Source: Rhizobium oryziradicis (GTDB taxonomy: Bacteria > Pseudomonadota > Alphaproteobacteria > Rhizobiales > Rhizobiaceae). From it: 64,000 bases of DNA. The DNA lies in NCBI RefSeq assembly GCF_001939045.1, contig NZ_MKIM01000027.1, forward strand, positions 839,304 to 903,303, read 5' to 3'. The position numbers and the translations under genes were made by a program. A model generated the notes under the pieces. It saw only the letters and a list, made by a program, of their open reading frames with translations. It was not told the DNA's origin and searched no databases. Of this stretch, positions 44,971-54,350 are shown piece after piece; positions within the stretch are counted from its first letter, which is position 1, and each line of letters begins with the position of its first letter.

Positions 44971-46219
44971 TTACACGGCGGGCACCGTGACCATTGCCGC
45001 CAATGGCACGGCTGTGAGCGGATCTGGCACGGCATGGCTTGCGGCTGGTTTTGCCGAAGGTGATGTGCTGATTGCCAATGGTTATTTTGGCCTGGTTGGA
45101 TCGGTGCAAAGCAACACGGCTTTGACGCTGGCGCAGCCTTGGCGCGGCGGTGCGCTCAATGGTGCGGGCTATCGTTTGCGCTATCAGGGCGATGGATCGC
45201 GCATCTCTGCGCAAGCGCGGGCCTTGGTTGAGCTGCTGGGCGGCTCTGGCAATCTTGAGGCCCTTGGAAAGCTGACCGCTGGTGCCAATCAACTGCCCTA
45301 TTTTACCGGCGCGGGGCAAATGGCCTTGACCGGCTTGACGCCGTTTGCACGCACGTTGCTTGATGATGCGGATCAGGCAACCGCGCGCCAAACACTTGGT
45401 GCGCAAGCTGCGCTTGGTTTTACGCCTATTCAGCAAGGTGGCACGGCGGATAGTGGCACAAACAAGATTTATGTAGGTTGGGGGTCAGACGCGAGCCTAA
45501 GATTGAGAATCGACAATACTGAGTTTGGCTCCACCTGGCCCATAAAAGCTCGCGATAACGTTGCCAAAACTGGCGACACCATGACCGGCTCATTGACCGT
45601 CAATGGCGATGTATCAACACGAAGTAACGTAAGGGTTGGTGTTGGGCAACAGTCCAGTATGCTTGAAATGCACGATACCGATGAGGGCAATCGCTACCTG
45701 CACAATAACGGTGGCGCTATCGGATTTCTCGGCAGCACTGTTAACTGGATATTCCGGGTTGGTGACAACGGGGTCGCTGTTGCTGCGGGTGAAGTCCATG
45801 CAGGTAATGCGATCCTTGGTACAGATGGCAATGTTTACGGATCAGTTTGGAATAATTGGGGTGCCGCCGACGCGTTCACCGCCATATCAACGCGGATCGA
45901 CAATCGTATTGCCAGCCTGATTTCGGGATCGCTGGCGGCGTCTGGATACACAAAGCTGCAAAATGGCCTGATTATCCAGTGGGGATCTGGCGTTATCACC
46001 AATGGCAATGTGGGGATCGTGTTCCCTATTGCGTTCCCAAATGCGGCTTATGCTGTTGTGCCGGTTTCATCCGGTCCCACAGCTGACAATGCTACGCTCT
46101 ATTCTGTGGCTGCCGATGGCCTGACGCAGACCGGCGTTAATCTTCGTGGGCGCGGCACACTCGGTGGCGGTGTGTTCGCCGCTGGCCTGAATTACAATTA
46201 CATCGCGATTGGACGCTGA
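44954..46219 (+). CDS. Tail fibre protein with gp53-like C-terminal domain
   Basis: 421 residues. Start at the second of two ATGs, with AAGGAGG six bases upstream. The N-terminal repeats (DYTAGTVTIAANGTAVSGSGTAW) attach to the tail; the middle TGSLTVNGDVSTRSNVRVG is a fibre repeat; the C-terminal GYTKLQNGLIIQWGSG...FPIAFPNAAYAVVPVS matches the gp53-like fibre tip domain. Recognises host surface. Confidence 0.85.
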   Translation: MALLSDYTAGTVTIAANGTAVSGSGTAWLAAGFAEGDVLIANGYFGLVGSVQSNTALTLAQPWRGGALNGAGYRLRYQGDGSRISAQARALVELLGGSGNLEALGKLTAGANQLPYFTGAGQMALTGLTPFARTLLDDADQATARQTLGAQAALGFTPIQQGGTADSGTNKIYVGWGSDASLRLRIDNTEFGSTWPIKARDNVAKTGDTMTGSLTVNGDVSTRSNVRVGVGQQSSMLEMHDTDEGNRYLHNNGGAIGFLGSTVNWIFRVGDNGVAVAAGEVHAGNAILGTDGNVYGSVWNNWGAADAFTAISTRIDNRIASLISGSLAASGYTKLQNGLIIQWGSGVITNGNVGIVFPIAFPNAAYAVVPVSSGPTADNATLYSVAADGLTQTGVNLRGRGTLGGGVFAAGLNYNYIAIGR

Positions 46220-46221
46220 CC

Positions 46222-46788
46222 ATGAAACTCGCACAATTTGACGCGGTTGGATTGCCGCTTGCTTTCTATGATAGCGAGATAAACGCCGATGCGATGCCAG
46301 AGGATGCCGTTGAAATCACGGATGATCAATGGCTAGAGCTGATCAACCACCAAGGCCAGCGGCGCTTTCAAGACGGCGAGGTGGCGGAATATCAGCCTCC
46401 AGTGCCCGCACTGACCGGGGCAGATGTTGACCGTGAACGGGATCGACGGATCGACGCGGGCTTTGTGTTTGATGGTGTTCTCTTTCAATCCGGTGAAGGA
46501 TCACGCGAGAACATTGCCGGGGCAAAATCGGCGGCAACAGACGCCCTTGCCCTGGGTGCCTCATCGGGTGATTTCGGCTGGCAACGCCTGCTTGATCCTG
46601 ACGCTGCCGAAACATTCAAATGGATCGCCACCGACAACAGCCTGCACCCGATGGATGCGCAAACCGTTGTCCGGTTTGGCTATGCCGCCATGGCTCACAA
46701 ACAGGACATGATTTTCAAGGCCCGCGCCCTCAAGGCCATGGACCCGATACCGGCAGATTATGCCACCAACGACGCCTATTGGGCTTAA
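46222..46788 (+). CDS. Fibre-associated DUF4376-like protein
   Basis: 188 residues. The first part (LAQFDAVGLPLAFYDSEIN, ITDDQWLELINHQGQRRF) resembles fibre-assembly proteins and the second (DRERDRRIDAGFVFDGVLFQ) DUF4376. Starts two bases after the fibre stop. Probable fibre chaperone or tip. Confidence 0.75.
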   Translation: MKLAQFDAVGLPLAFYDSEINADAMPEDAVEITDDQWLELINHQGQRRFQDGEVAEYQPPVPALTGADVDRERDRRIDAGFVFDGVLFQSGEGSRENIAGAKSAATDALALGASSGDFGWQRLLDPDAAETFKWIATDNSLHPMDAQTVVRFGYAAMAHKQDMIFKARALKAMDPIPADYATNDAYWA

Positions 46789-47267
46789 GCCGCGGTTCTT
46801 GGCCGTCCCGTTGTTCTTGGCCGGTAATGGGCGTGCATAATCAGCGGATCACGGCGGCTTGCGCACAGAATGATCTTGATGGCCTCACTGATCTCTTGCC
46901 CGGCCTTGTAGTTTTTCCATGTGCGCAAGGACACGCCCACCAGATCGGCGGCCTCATTGTTGGATAGGCCAAGCTCCTCTTGCCATTTGGCAAGGTCTTC
47001 GCCGGTGTAGTTGCGCTGGTCCTCGGCAATTTGGGAGAGGTGATAGGCATCAATGGCCAGGTCATCACCGGCCCATTCGACCGTTGCCCCAAAATCCTCA
47101 ACTGTTGCCGTCTTCCAAACCTCCTCGGATTTGAGCGGGGCCAGAAGATCGCCACCCGTGGCAATCCAGCCAATCAGGTTGACGCTGGAGCGGGTGCCAT
47201 TTTGCCATTCAATATCCAGCAGGGTGCCTGCTTTGGGCGTTACTGCATTGATGCGGGGCATATCCAT
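46785..47267 (-). CDS. DUF2442 protein with C-terminal XRE helix-turn-helix
   Basis: 160 residues from the ATG at 47267 with AAGGAGA upstream. DUF2442 region (residues about 4-75: INAVTPKAGTLLDIEWQNGTRSSVNL), then an HTH (LGLSNNEAADLVGVSLRTWKNYKAG). Arranged as second gene after a DUF4160 gene; such pairs are suspected toxin-antitoxin modules, with this protein the antitoxin/repressor. Reversed relative to the late operon. Confidence 0.82.
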   Translation of the reverse strand: MDMPRINAVTPKAGTLLDIEWQNGTRSSVNLIGWIATGGDLLAPLKSEEVWKTATVEDFGATVEWAGDDLAIDAYHLSQIAEDQRNYTGEDLAKWQEELGLSNNEAADLVGVSLRTWKNYKAGQEISEAIKIILCASRRDPLIMHAHYRPRTTGRPRTAA

Positions 47268-47278
47268 GGTGCTCTCCT

Positions 47279-47521
47279 TCAAGCGATTGGAAAACGAGGG
47301 TTGGTGCGGTTCCATTCTGCGGCAATCAGTTTGCGATTTTGTGCTGCCCATTCAAGGGCGGCTTCTTCGGCCTTGCGGGGCAATTTGCCCTTGAGAATTT
47401 CCAGCGTGGCAATGTCCACCAAGGCGTCGGCATCCGGGGTGATGATGTGAAAATGCGGCGGCAAATGATCGTTCGCATACACCCGAATAATGATGTTTCC
47501 GATTTGAACCAGTTTGCCCAT
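47279..47521 (-). CDS. DUF4160 protein
   Basis: 80 residues from the ATG at 47521. IIIRVYANDHLPPHFHI (residues 10-26) is the DUF4160 signature. It lies 11 bp ahead of the DUF2442-HTH gene. Candidate toxin partner by analogy; no activity is proven from sequence. Confidence 0.82.
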   Translation of the reverse strand: MGKLVQIGNIIIRVYANDHLPPHFHIITPDADALVDIATLEILKGKLPRKAEEAALEWAAQNRKLIAAEWNRTNPRFPIA

Positions 47522-47560
47522 GTGCCCCTCATGTCTTTGAGAAATACATAGGGCATTTAC

Positions 47561-47585
47561 TGCACCATGTAAACAATATGGTGCA
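47561..47585. promoter_or_regulatory. Operator dyad between the DUF4160 pair and endolysin
   Basis: TGCACCAT (47561-47568) and ATGGTGCA (47578-47585) form a perfect dyad in the AT-rich divergent gap, a likely autoregulatory site for the HTH protein. Confidence 0.6.
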
Positions 47586-47612
47586 AATTTTACACCACAA
47601 TAGGAGAGAATA

Positions 47613-48170
47613 ATGGATCGTGCGAAACTTTTCGCGGGGCTGCGCAGCGCGTTGTTTGGCGGCAAGCTCACGCAAGGGCAGGTGGATGGCATCACCGCCA
47701 TTCTGGACGCATGGCAGGCAAGCCAGATGACGGATCTGCGCTGGCTGGCCTATATGCTGGCAACCGCCTATCATGAGACGGCCAAAACCATGCAGCCGAT
47801 TGCCGAATATGGCAAAGGCAAAGGCCGCAAATATGGCGTGAAGGGCAGGCACGGCCAGGTGCCCTATGGGCGCGGCTATGTGCAGCTCACATGGGATGCG
47901 AACTATGAGAATGCAGATCGTGAGCTGGGGCTTGGCGGGGCGCTTCTCGACAATTTTGATCTCGCGCTTGATCAGGATTTGGCCTCGAAAATCATGTTTA
48001 TCGGCATGGAAGAGGGGTGGTTTACCGGGGCAAAACTCGGTGATTATTTCCGCGGCGAGAAGGCCGATTGGCTGAATGCCCGGCGCATTATCAACGGCAT
48101 GGATCGCGCCAAGGACATTGCCGCCTATGGCCGCAAGTTTTACGCGCTTTTGCAGGAGGCTGGCGCATGA
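47613..48170 (+). CDS. Endolysin, GH19-like
   Basis: 185 residues. LAYMLATAYHETAKTMQPIAEYG with general-acid E55, and YGRGYVQLTWDANYENAD, match the glycoside hydrolase 19 / chitinase-like lysozyme fold used by phage endolysins to cut peptidoglycan. No signal peptide; release would need the holin-like neighbours. AGGAG precedes the ATG. Confidence 0.9.
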   Translation: MDRAKLFAGLRSALFGGKLTQGQVDGITAILDAWQASQMTDLRWLAYMLATAYHETAKTMQPIAEYGKGKGRKYGVKGRHGQVPYGRGYVQLTWDANYENADRELGLGGALLDNFDLALDQDLASKIMFIGMEEGWFTGAKLGDYFRGEKADWLNARRIINGMDRAKDIAAYGRKFYALLQEAGA

Positions 48171-48424
48171 ACACCAACGCATTGCGCAACATCTTCAACA
48201 CCAACCTTTTGCACAACATCATCAATAGTCTGGTTTGGGCCATTCCGGTTTTGGCCCTGTTTGACTGGTCAACGCTGTTTAGCGAGGCCGTTGCGCTTAA
48301 AATTGTTGCCGTCCTGGGCTTGCTTAAGCTGCTGATCAACGCCCGGCGTGATGGCCTTTCCGGCATGGTCAAGCCACAGCCGCCTGTGGGGTGGAAAGTG
48401 CCAGACGATGGCACCGGAAATTGA
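48167..48424 (+). CDS. Holin-like membrane protein
   Basis: 85 residues, ATGA-coupled to the endolysin. Two hydrophobic segments (IINSLVWAIPVLALF and AVALKIVAVLGLLKLLI) and a polar tail. Size, topology and position suit a holin; no family match claimed. Confidence 0.65.
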   Translation: MNTNALRNIFNTNLLHNIINSLVWAIPVLALFDWSTLFSEAVALKIVAVLGLLKLLINARRDGLSGMVKPQPPVGWKVPDDGTGN

Positions 48425-48779
48425 CGCAAGCGTGCATCGCCAGCTTGGTGAGTTGGTGGCGGGTCTACGCGCTTTGCAAGATGACATGCGCGAAATCAAG
48501 GATGCGCAAATGCGCGCAGAACACAAATCCAACCAAAGCCGTGCGGTGGTTCATCGCCGCATGGATGAAATGGTCGGCCATGTGGGCGCGCTGGAGCGCA
48601 ACATCTCCACCGTGCAAGCCGACGTGGCCGACATGAAGCCCGTGACCAATGACGTGAAGCGCTGGAAGCTGATCGGCATTGGTGCCCTTGGCATGATTGG
48701 CATCGGCGGCATCGCTCTCGGTGTCAGCTTTGCCGATGTGCTCAAACGGGTTGGCGCTCTGCTGCTTGGCAGACTGTAA
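48408..48779 (+). CDS. DUF1515-like coiled-coil membrane protein
   Basis: 123 residues. N-terminal coiled coil (QLGELVAGLRALQDDMREIKDAQM, VHRRMDEMVGHVGALERNI), then a C-terminal membrane segment (LIGIGALGMIGIGGIALGVS). Resembles rhizobial DUF1515 proteins in lysis regions; possibly a spanin or holin partner. Confidence 0.75.
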   Translation: MAPEIDASVHRQLGELVAGLRALQDDMREIKDAQMRAEHKSNQSRAVVHRRMDEMVGHVGALERNISTVQADVADMKPVTNDVKRWKLIGIGALGMIGIGGIALGVSFADVLKRVGALLLGRL

Positions 48780-48799
48780 TCAAACCAGATCGAAACACC

Positions 48800-48830
48800 A
48801 AAGGCCGGGGGCGCAATCTTCCGGCCTTTC
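48800..48830 (+). terminator. Terminator after the lysis genes
   Basis: AAAGGCCGG (48800-48808) pairs with CCGGCCTTTC (48821-48830), followed by TTC. Probable end of the late transcript. Confidence 0.65.
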
Positions 48831-48981
48831 TTCGCGCCACCGGCACGGGTGGCTGCGGTCTTGCGACCGCAACAGCGGGAAGGATTGGCGTCACAGCCCG
48901 CTTGGTAAAAAACTGAATCATTACCACACCCGGCACCTGCGCAGGCGCGGGCGGTGTGGCAGAAAAAGTGATTCTCAACAA

Positions 48982-49818
48982 ATGCAAGAAAGCTTAAATT
49001 TCACAACGGTTCGCCCCGTATCGCCTCCGGCTGCCTATCTGGGCGGCAAACGGCAACTGGCCGAACGCATTTCTTCCATCATCGAACAGATCCCGCACAC
49101 GCTCTATGCCGAACCCTTTGTTGGCATGGGCGGCGTGTTTTTCAGGCGTAAACTCATTCCCAAATGTGAGGTGATCAATGACCGCTCCGGCGATGTGGCA
49201 AACCTGTTTCGCATCCTGCAAAGGCATTATCAGCCGCTTATGGATCATATGCGGTTCCAGCTGTTTTCGCGGCGTGAGTTTGATAACCTCGCCGCCATGG
49301 ACCCGGAAACCCTGACGGATATCGAGCGGGCAGCAAGGTTTCTGTACCTTCAACGCTCTGCATTTGCGGGCAAGATTGTGGGCAGGCACTTTGGTGCGGA
49401 TTTAACCCGCCCTGCGCGCTTCAACATGAAAAACTTACGGGGAGCGCTGGAAGAGGTCCACGACCGCCTTTGCGGCGTCACCATCGAAAACCTCGACTGG
49501 CAAGACTTCATCACCCGCTATGACCGCCCCGGCACGCTCTTTTACCTCGACCCGCCATACTACGGCAACGAAAGCGACTACGGCAAAGACGCCTTCAACC
49601 GCGATCAATTTACCCAAATGGCCGCCCGCCTGAAAACCATCAAAGGCCGCTTCATGATTTCGCTCAACGACTGCGAAGGCGTGCGCGAAATCTTCAAGGA
49701 TTTTCAATTCGTTCCTGTTGGCCTGACCTACACCGTGCGCGGCGGCGGCGGCAAAGATGTGGGCGAGGTGATTATTATGGATGGCAAGAGCGAGGTCGGG
49801 AATTTGCCGCTGGGATGA
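48982..49818 (+). CDS. D12-class (Dam-type) DNA adenine methylase
   Basis: 278 residues from the ATG at 48982. YLGGKRQL (19-26) is the D12 motif X, EPFVGMGG (44-51) motif I, DPPY (190-193) motif IV. It methylates N6 of adenine, probably protecting phage DNA. It stands after the late terminator, with its own terminator downstream (about 49831). Confidence 0.93.
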   Translation: MQESLNFTTVRPVSPPAAYLGGKRQLAERISSIIEQIPHTLYAEPFVGMGGVFFRRKLIPKCEVINDRSGDVANLFRILQRHYQPLMDHMRFQLFSRREFDNLAAMDPETLTDIERAARFLYLQRSAFAGKIVGRHFGADLTRPARFNMKNLRGALEEVHDRLCGVTIENLDWQDFITRYDRPGTLFYLDPPYYGNESDYGKDAFNRDQFTQMAARLKTIKGRFMISLNDCEGVREIFKDFQFVPVGLTYTVRGGGGKDVGEVIIMDGKSEVGNLPLG

Positions 49819-49830
49819 GGCGGAACCACC

Positions 49831-49856
49831 AAAGGCCGGGGCATATCTCGGCCTTC
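49831..49856 (+). terminator. Terminator after the adenine methylase
   Basis: AAAGGCCG (49831-49838) pairs with CGGCCTT (49849-49855). Almost the same stem as the one at 48800. It lies between convergent genes. Confidence 0.6.
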
Positions 49857-49896
49857 GGTCATGTTGAAGAGCTGCGAGTCCTGAAACGAGATTTGC

Positions 49897-50199
49897 TTAA
49901 TCTCTTTTTGCCCGACCCAACACAAAGCTATTGTTTTGATTGTTGCCGCATCGGCTGCAGCGCAATAGCGGTTCCATCGAAATGATGGATCTAAACTTTC
50001 CAAGCTTGCGCTCAAGTTCCCACCGATCCAAGAGCGAAACATTCCCACATCGCCCGCATTTCCCACCAATGACATACCATTGCGGTAAGTCTGCAAGGGT
50101 GGCGGAATGGTCGCGCTCTGGCACTTTGATGCCTGAGGGCTTTGGCGGCAAATTGTCGTTGTTGCCGACTGTCAGGTCTATGCCGCGACGATGCCGCAT
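49897..50199 (-). CDS. Hypothetical zinc-ribbon protein
   Basis: 100 residues. Two CxxC pairs, CGRCG (48-52) and CSRCG (81-85), with aromatic spacers (WYVIGGKCGRC, LLRCSRCGNN) suggest a zinc ribbon. Close behind the 71-residue gene on the same strand. Function unknown. Confidence 0.65.
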   Translation of the reverse strand: MRHRRGIDLTVGNNDNLPPKPSGIKVPERDHSATLADLPQWYVIGGKCGRCGNVSLLDRWELERKLGKFRSIISMEPLLRCSRCGNNQNNSFVLGRAKRD

Positions 50200-50200
50200 G

Positions 50201-50416
50201 TCATGAGCGCTCTATGGTTGGGGTCCAGCCGCGCGTGTAGCCTTTACCCATGGCGGCAACCGCAATGGATAGCTGTGTTTGCAAATGCTCGATTTCATCC
50301 AGCAGCGTTTCAACGGCAGCAATAGCATCACCGCCGTTGCTCTGGATGATATAGGCTGCAATCTCGTGGGGTTCTTCGGTTGCCGATGGGCGCACGTTCT
50401 CGTCCTCGTATTTCAT
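50201..50416 (-). CDS. Small helical hypothetical protein
   Basis: 71 residues: acidic N-terminus, then a long helix (AIAAVETLLDEIEHLQTQLSIAVAAM). Overlaps or abuts the zinc-ribbon gene, so the two are probably cotranscribed. No family recognised. Confidence 0.58.
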   Translation of the reverse strand: MKYEDENVRPSATEEPHEIAAYIIQSNGGDAIAAVETLLDEIEHLQTQLSIAVAAMGKGYTRGWTPTIERS

Positions 50417-50727
50417 AGCCTAAAACTCTTCTCTATCTTACATTCGTTCTATAAATGTTCTCATTTTAGAAGAGAGTCAAGGTGAGTCTTGAGCCTCACG
50501 CAACAGCACTTCTTCTGCCATATTGCTCGCCGATATAACGTGCTTATTTAGGGTGCGCTCGCAATGGTTTCTCGTGAAAGTGACATCCTCGCTACCGCCC
50601 AAATATCGCACTGCGGTCAATGTGTTTTGACTTTTCGGTGTCAGACCATCGCCAACTGCTTTTAATCTCAAAACTGACATCACCAACAATGGCTTGCATC
50701 GGATTTTAAAGCCCTTAAAACAGTTGC
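50417..50727. other. Intergenic stretch before the nuclease-methyltransferase gene
   Basis: 311 bp, AT-rich near 50420-50470. A 98-codon reading frame on the minus strand (50477-50773) overlaps the next gene's start and lacks a convincing ribosome site, so I do not call it. No terminator, repeat or RNA gene is evident. Confidence 0.5.
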
Positions 50728-53700
50728 ATGGCAGCAGGGGCGGAATCAGACGTGCAAGCAAAAGTTGAGACATTCATTCAGCGATGGCAAGATCAAGAGG
50801 GTGGGCAAGAGCGCGCCAACTATGCTTTGTTTCTCACCGAGCTGTGTGATCTTTTAGGCTTGCCCCATGCCGATCCGGCTTCTGCTGCGCATGAAAACAA
50901 CGACTACGTATTTGAGCGCGCTGTAAAAGAGGTCGCCCGCGACGGATCTGCATCGCAAAAGCGTATCGATCTTTACAAGCGCAACTGTTTTGTTCTGGAG
51001 GCAAAGCAAAGCCGATTTTCTGGTGAGAAAAAGCTGGAAAACGCCCCGGCACTCCCAGGGCTTGAAACACAGCCGCGCGGCAAACGAGCCAGTGCCAACC
51101 GCACTTGGGATGTGTTGATGCTCAATGCCCGAACCCAGGCCGAAAACTATGTGCGTTTGCTACCCACATCCCACGAGCCGCCGCCGTTCGTGCTGGTGTG
51201 CGATGTCGGTCACTGTATTGAAATTTACGCCAATTTTCGCCGGGATGGTAAGGCATATGACCAATTTCCAGACCGCCGCTCGTTCCGCATTTATCTGGAG
51301 GATCTGAGAAACGAAGAGGTCCGCGCCCGGCTGGTTGCGATCTGGAGCGATCCTCTCAGCCTCGATCCGTCGCGCCATGCGGCCAAGGTCACCCGCGAAA
51401 TTGCCACGCGCATTGCCAAGGTTAGTCAGGCGCTGGAACATGCGGGTTATGCCACCGAGGAAGTGGCGATGTTTTTGATGCGCGTGCTCTTCACCATGTT
51501 TGCTCAGAGTGTGAAACTGCTGCCCAAAGACAGCTTTAAAGTCCTGCTGAACGATTGCGCCGACAAGCCCGAGATTTTCCCCGGCATGATGGAAGACCTT
51601 TGGAAGGCCATGGATGAAGGCGGGTTCACCGCCACCATTCGCCACAAGGTCAAACGGTTCAACGGCGAATTCTTCAAAAATCGTCGGGCGCTGAAACTGG
51701 AAAAGCAGGAGATTGGCGAGCTAGCCGCAGCAGCAGCCTATGACTGGCAAGATGTGGAACCGGCGATTTTCGGTGCCTTTCTGGAACAGGCGCTTGACCC
51801 CACAGACCGGCGCAAGCTGGGTGCCCATTACACGCCCCGCGCCTATGTGGAGCGGTTGGTGATTGCCACCGTGATTGACCCCTTGCAGGAGGAGTGGAAC
51901 AACACGTTGGCCACGGTTGAGCGGCAAAAGGCTGAGGGCAAAAATGAAGCGGCCATCAAAACCGTGCAGGCCTTTCACGATAAGCTCTGCGATATCCGCG
52001 TGCTGGACCCCGCCTGTGGCACTGGCAATTTTCTCTATGTCTCGCTGGAGCTGATGAAGCGGTTGGAAGGCAAGGTGCTGGATGCGCTGGTCAACCTTGG
52101 TGGACAGGAAGGGCTGGCGCTGGAAAGCCACACGGTGGACCCACATCAGTTTTTGGGTATGGAGCTAAACCCGCGCGCCGCCGCCATTGCCGAGCTGGTG
52201 CTGTGGATTGGCCATCTGCAATGGCATTTTCGCAACCGGGGCGTTGCCCCGTCTGAACCAATTCTCAAAGCCTTTAAAAACATCCAGCATATGGATGCCG
52301 TGCTTAAATGGGATGGCTACCCACATGTGCGGGTGGAAAATGGCGAGGACATCTACCCCAACCCCCGCCGCCCGGATTGGCCCAAGGCGGATTATATTGT
52401 GGGCAACCCGCCGTTTGTGGGGGGCAAGGATATTCGCGCCCGCATGGGCAGCGCCTATGCGCAAGCGCTATGGAAAGCCCATAAACAGATGAATGAAAGC
52501 GCCGATTTCGTCATGTATTGGTGGGATCGCTCAGCCGAGATTCTGCTAAAAGCCAAAAGCCCGCTGAAACGCTTTGGCTTTGTCACCACCAATTCCATCT
52601 CTCAGGTCTTTCAACGCCGGGTGATGGAGCCGCATTTGAATGCCAAAAAGCCGCTTTCGCTGATTATGGCCATTCCCGACCACCCGTGGACCAAAGTCAC
52701 CAAAGACAGCGCCGCCGTGCGCATTGCCATGACGGTGGTGCAAGCCGGAAAGCATGATGGCCTGTTGATGGATGTGGCAACGGAAGAGGCGGTGGACACC
52801 GACAGCCCGGTGATTTTGTTTGAGGAGAAGCGCGGGCGGATCAATGCGGATCTGACGGTTGGGGTGGATGTGACCACTGCCGTTGAGTTGAAGTCAAACA
52901 CTGCCATGTGTTCGCCCGGTATGAAGCTGCACGGTTCCGGCTTTATTGTCTCGCCGCAAGAGGCCGAGCATCTTGGCCTTGGTACCCGCTCTGGTCTTGA
53001 ACAGCATATCCGTATTTATCGCAACGGACGTGATCTCATGGATCGTGCACGCGGCGTTATGGTCATTGACCTGTTTGGTTTGACGGCAGAACAGGTCCGT
53101 ACGCGCTACCCAGAAGTCTATCAGCATGTGATGACAACGGTAAAACCAGAACGTGACCAAAATAACCGCGCCTCCTACAAAGAAAGCTGGTGGATTTTTG
53201 GTGAGCCGCGTAAGGATTTGCGCCCAGCACTCGCCAATCTCCCCCGCTACATCGCCACCGTTGAAACCGCCAAGCACCGTGTTTTCCAGTTTCTGGACGC
53301 ATCAATTCTGCCGGATAACATGCTCGTTGCTGTTGCTTTAAGTGACTGCTATCCACTCGGTGTGCTCTCTTCTCGGCTTCACGGAATATGGGCACTCCGC
53401 ACCGGTGGCTGGCTCGGTATGGGGAATGACCCGCGCTATTCGAAATCCCGCTGCTTCGACCCATTTCCATTCCCAGCCGCCACCGACGCACAAAAACACA
53501 CCATCGGCACCCTCGCTGAAGAGTTGGATGCCCACCGCAAGCGGGTGCTGGAGGTGCATGGGCATCTGACCCTCACGGGGCTTTACAATGTGCTGGAGCG
53601 GCTGAAAAGCGGCACAAAGCCGGATAATCTGAACGACAAGGAGCGCCGCATTTTTGACGATGGGCTGGTGCTGATTTTGAAAGAACTGCACGACAAGCTC

Positions 53701-54144
53701 GACGTGGCTGTGGCCGATGCCTATGGCTGGCCGGTGGATTTGAGCGAGGATGAGGTGCTGGCCAATCTGGTGGCGCTGAACAAGCAGCGCGCCAAGGAAG
53801 AGCAGCGCGGCCATGTGCGCTGGCTGCGGCCAGACTATCAAATTCCACGGTTTGGCTCAGACAAGGAAAAGGCAGAGCAGATCGAGGCGGATTTTGGCGA
53901 AGCCGCCCCGGCCAAGGCCGGGCCGAAGCCAAGCTTCCCCACAGACGAGCGCGACCAAACCCCCGCCGTGCTGCATCAATTGATGGAAGCCGAAAACCCG
54001 ATGGACGCCGCCACCATTGCCGCCAATTTCAAGCAAGGCCAAAAAATCCGCCCCGCCGTGACGGCAGTTCTCACCGCTCTCTACCGCATGGGGCTGGTTT
54101 CCAGCACAGACGGCAAACGTTTCGCTTTCCGCCGCGCAGCGTGA
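50728..54144 (+). CDS. Fused nuclease-DNA methyltransferase, MmeI/type IIL-like
   Basis: 1138 residues. N-terminal PD-(D/E)XK pattern: D81 in KRIDLYKRN and E91/K93 in CFVLEAKQSR. A helical spacer follows, then an N6-adenine methylase core: GAHYTPRAYVERL (about 365-377), motif I DPACGTGNF (427-435), motif IV VGNPPF (NPPF 560-563). The C-terminal third would hold the target-recognition domain. One-polypeptide restriction-modification of this build resembles MmeI. No specificity or helicase gene is adjacent. It is prophage cargo, between the lysis module and SIR2-HerA. Confidence 0.85.
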   Translation: MAAGAESDVQAKVETFIQRWQDQEGGQERANYALFLTELCDLLGLPHADPASAAHENNDYVFERAVKEVARDGSASQKRIDLYKRNCFVLEAKQSRFSGEKKLENAPALPGLETQPRGKRASANRTWDVLMLNARTQAENYVRLLPTSHEPPPFVLVCDVGHCIEIYANFRRDGKAYDQFPDRRSFRIYLEDLRNEEVRARLVAIWSDPLSLDPSRHAAKVTREIATRIAKVSQALEHAGYATEEVAMFLMRVLFTMFAQSVKLLPKDSFKVLLNDCADKPEIFPGMMEDLWKAMDEGGFTATIRHKVKRFNGEFFKNRRALKLEKQEIGELAAAAAYDWQDVEPAIFGAFLEQALDPTDRRKLGAHYTPRAYVERLVIATVIDPLQEEWNNTLATVERQKAEGKNEAAIKTVQAFHDKLCDIRVLDPACGTGNFLYVSLELMKRLEGKVLDALVNLGGQEGLALESHTVDPHQFLGMELNPRAAAIAELVLWIGHLQWHFRNRGVAPSEPILKAFKNIQHMDAVLKWDGYPHVRVENGEDIYPNPRRPDWPKADYIVGNPPFVGGKDIRARMGSAYAQALWKAHKQMNESADFVMYWWDRSAEILLKAKSPLKRFGFVTTNSISQVFQRRVMEPHLNAKKPLSLIMAIPDHPWTKVTKDSAAVRIAMTVVQAGKHDGLLMDVATEEAVDTDSPVILFEEKRGRINADLTVGVDVTTAVELKSNTAMCSPGMKLHGSGFIVSPQEAEHLGLGTRSGLEQHIRIYRNGRDLMDRARGVMVIDLFGLTAEQVRTRYPEVYQHVMTTVKPERDQNNRASYKESWWIFGEPRKDLRPALANLPRYIATVETAKHRVFQFLDASILPDNMLVAVALSDCYPLGVLSSRLHGIWALRTGGWLGMGNDPRYSKSRCFDPFPFPAATDAQKHTIGTLAEELDAHRKRVLEVHGHLTLTGLYNVLERLKSGTKPDNLNDKERRIFDDGLVLILKELHDKLDVAVADAYGWPVDLSEDEVLANLVALNKQRAKEEQRGHVRWLRPDYQIPRFGSDKEKAEQIEADFGEAAPAKAGPKPSFPTDERDQTPAVLHQLMEAENPMDAATIAANFKQGQKIRPAVTAVLTALYRMGLVSSTDGKRFAFRRAA

Positions 54145-54350
54145 TGGTTTTCCGCTGCAGTCTTTACGAACTAGTCAAATTGACTAAGGGCAATTCTGAG
54201 AGCGAATCAGTACTTGTATGTAGCAATTGGTTGCAGCAGACATGGAATCGCCAGTACTTAACCTGTCCCGAGCAACTAGGGCGTTATGGTTGTTACTCAA
54301 TCAAAAGTTTTGCTCTGTGAATACGGAATTGGACGGAATTTCCGCTAAAT

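Noticed and set aside
50477..50773. A 98-codon minus-strand frame upstream of the fused nuclease-methyltransferase
   Set aside because: It overlaps the next gene's start by 46 bp, lacks a good ribosome site and shows no recognisable domain.
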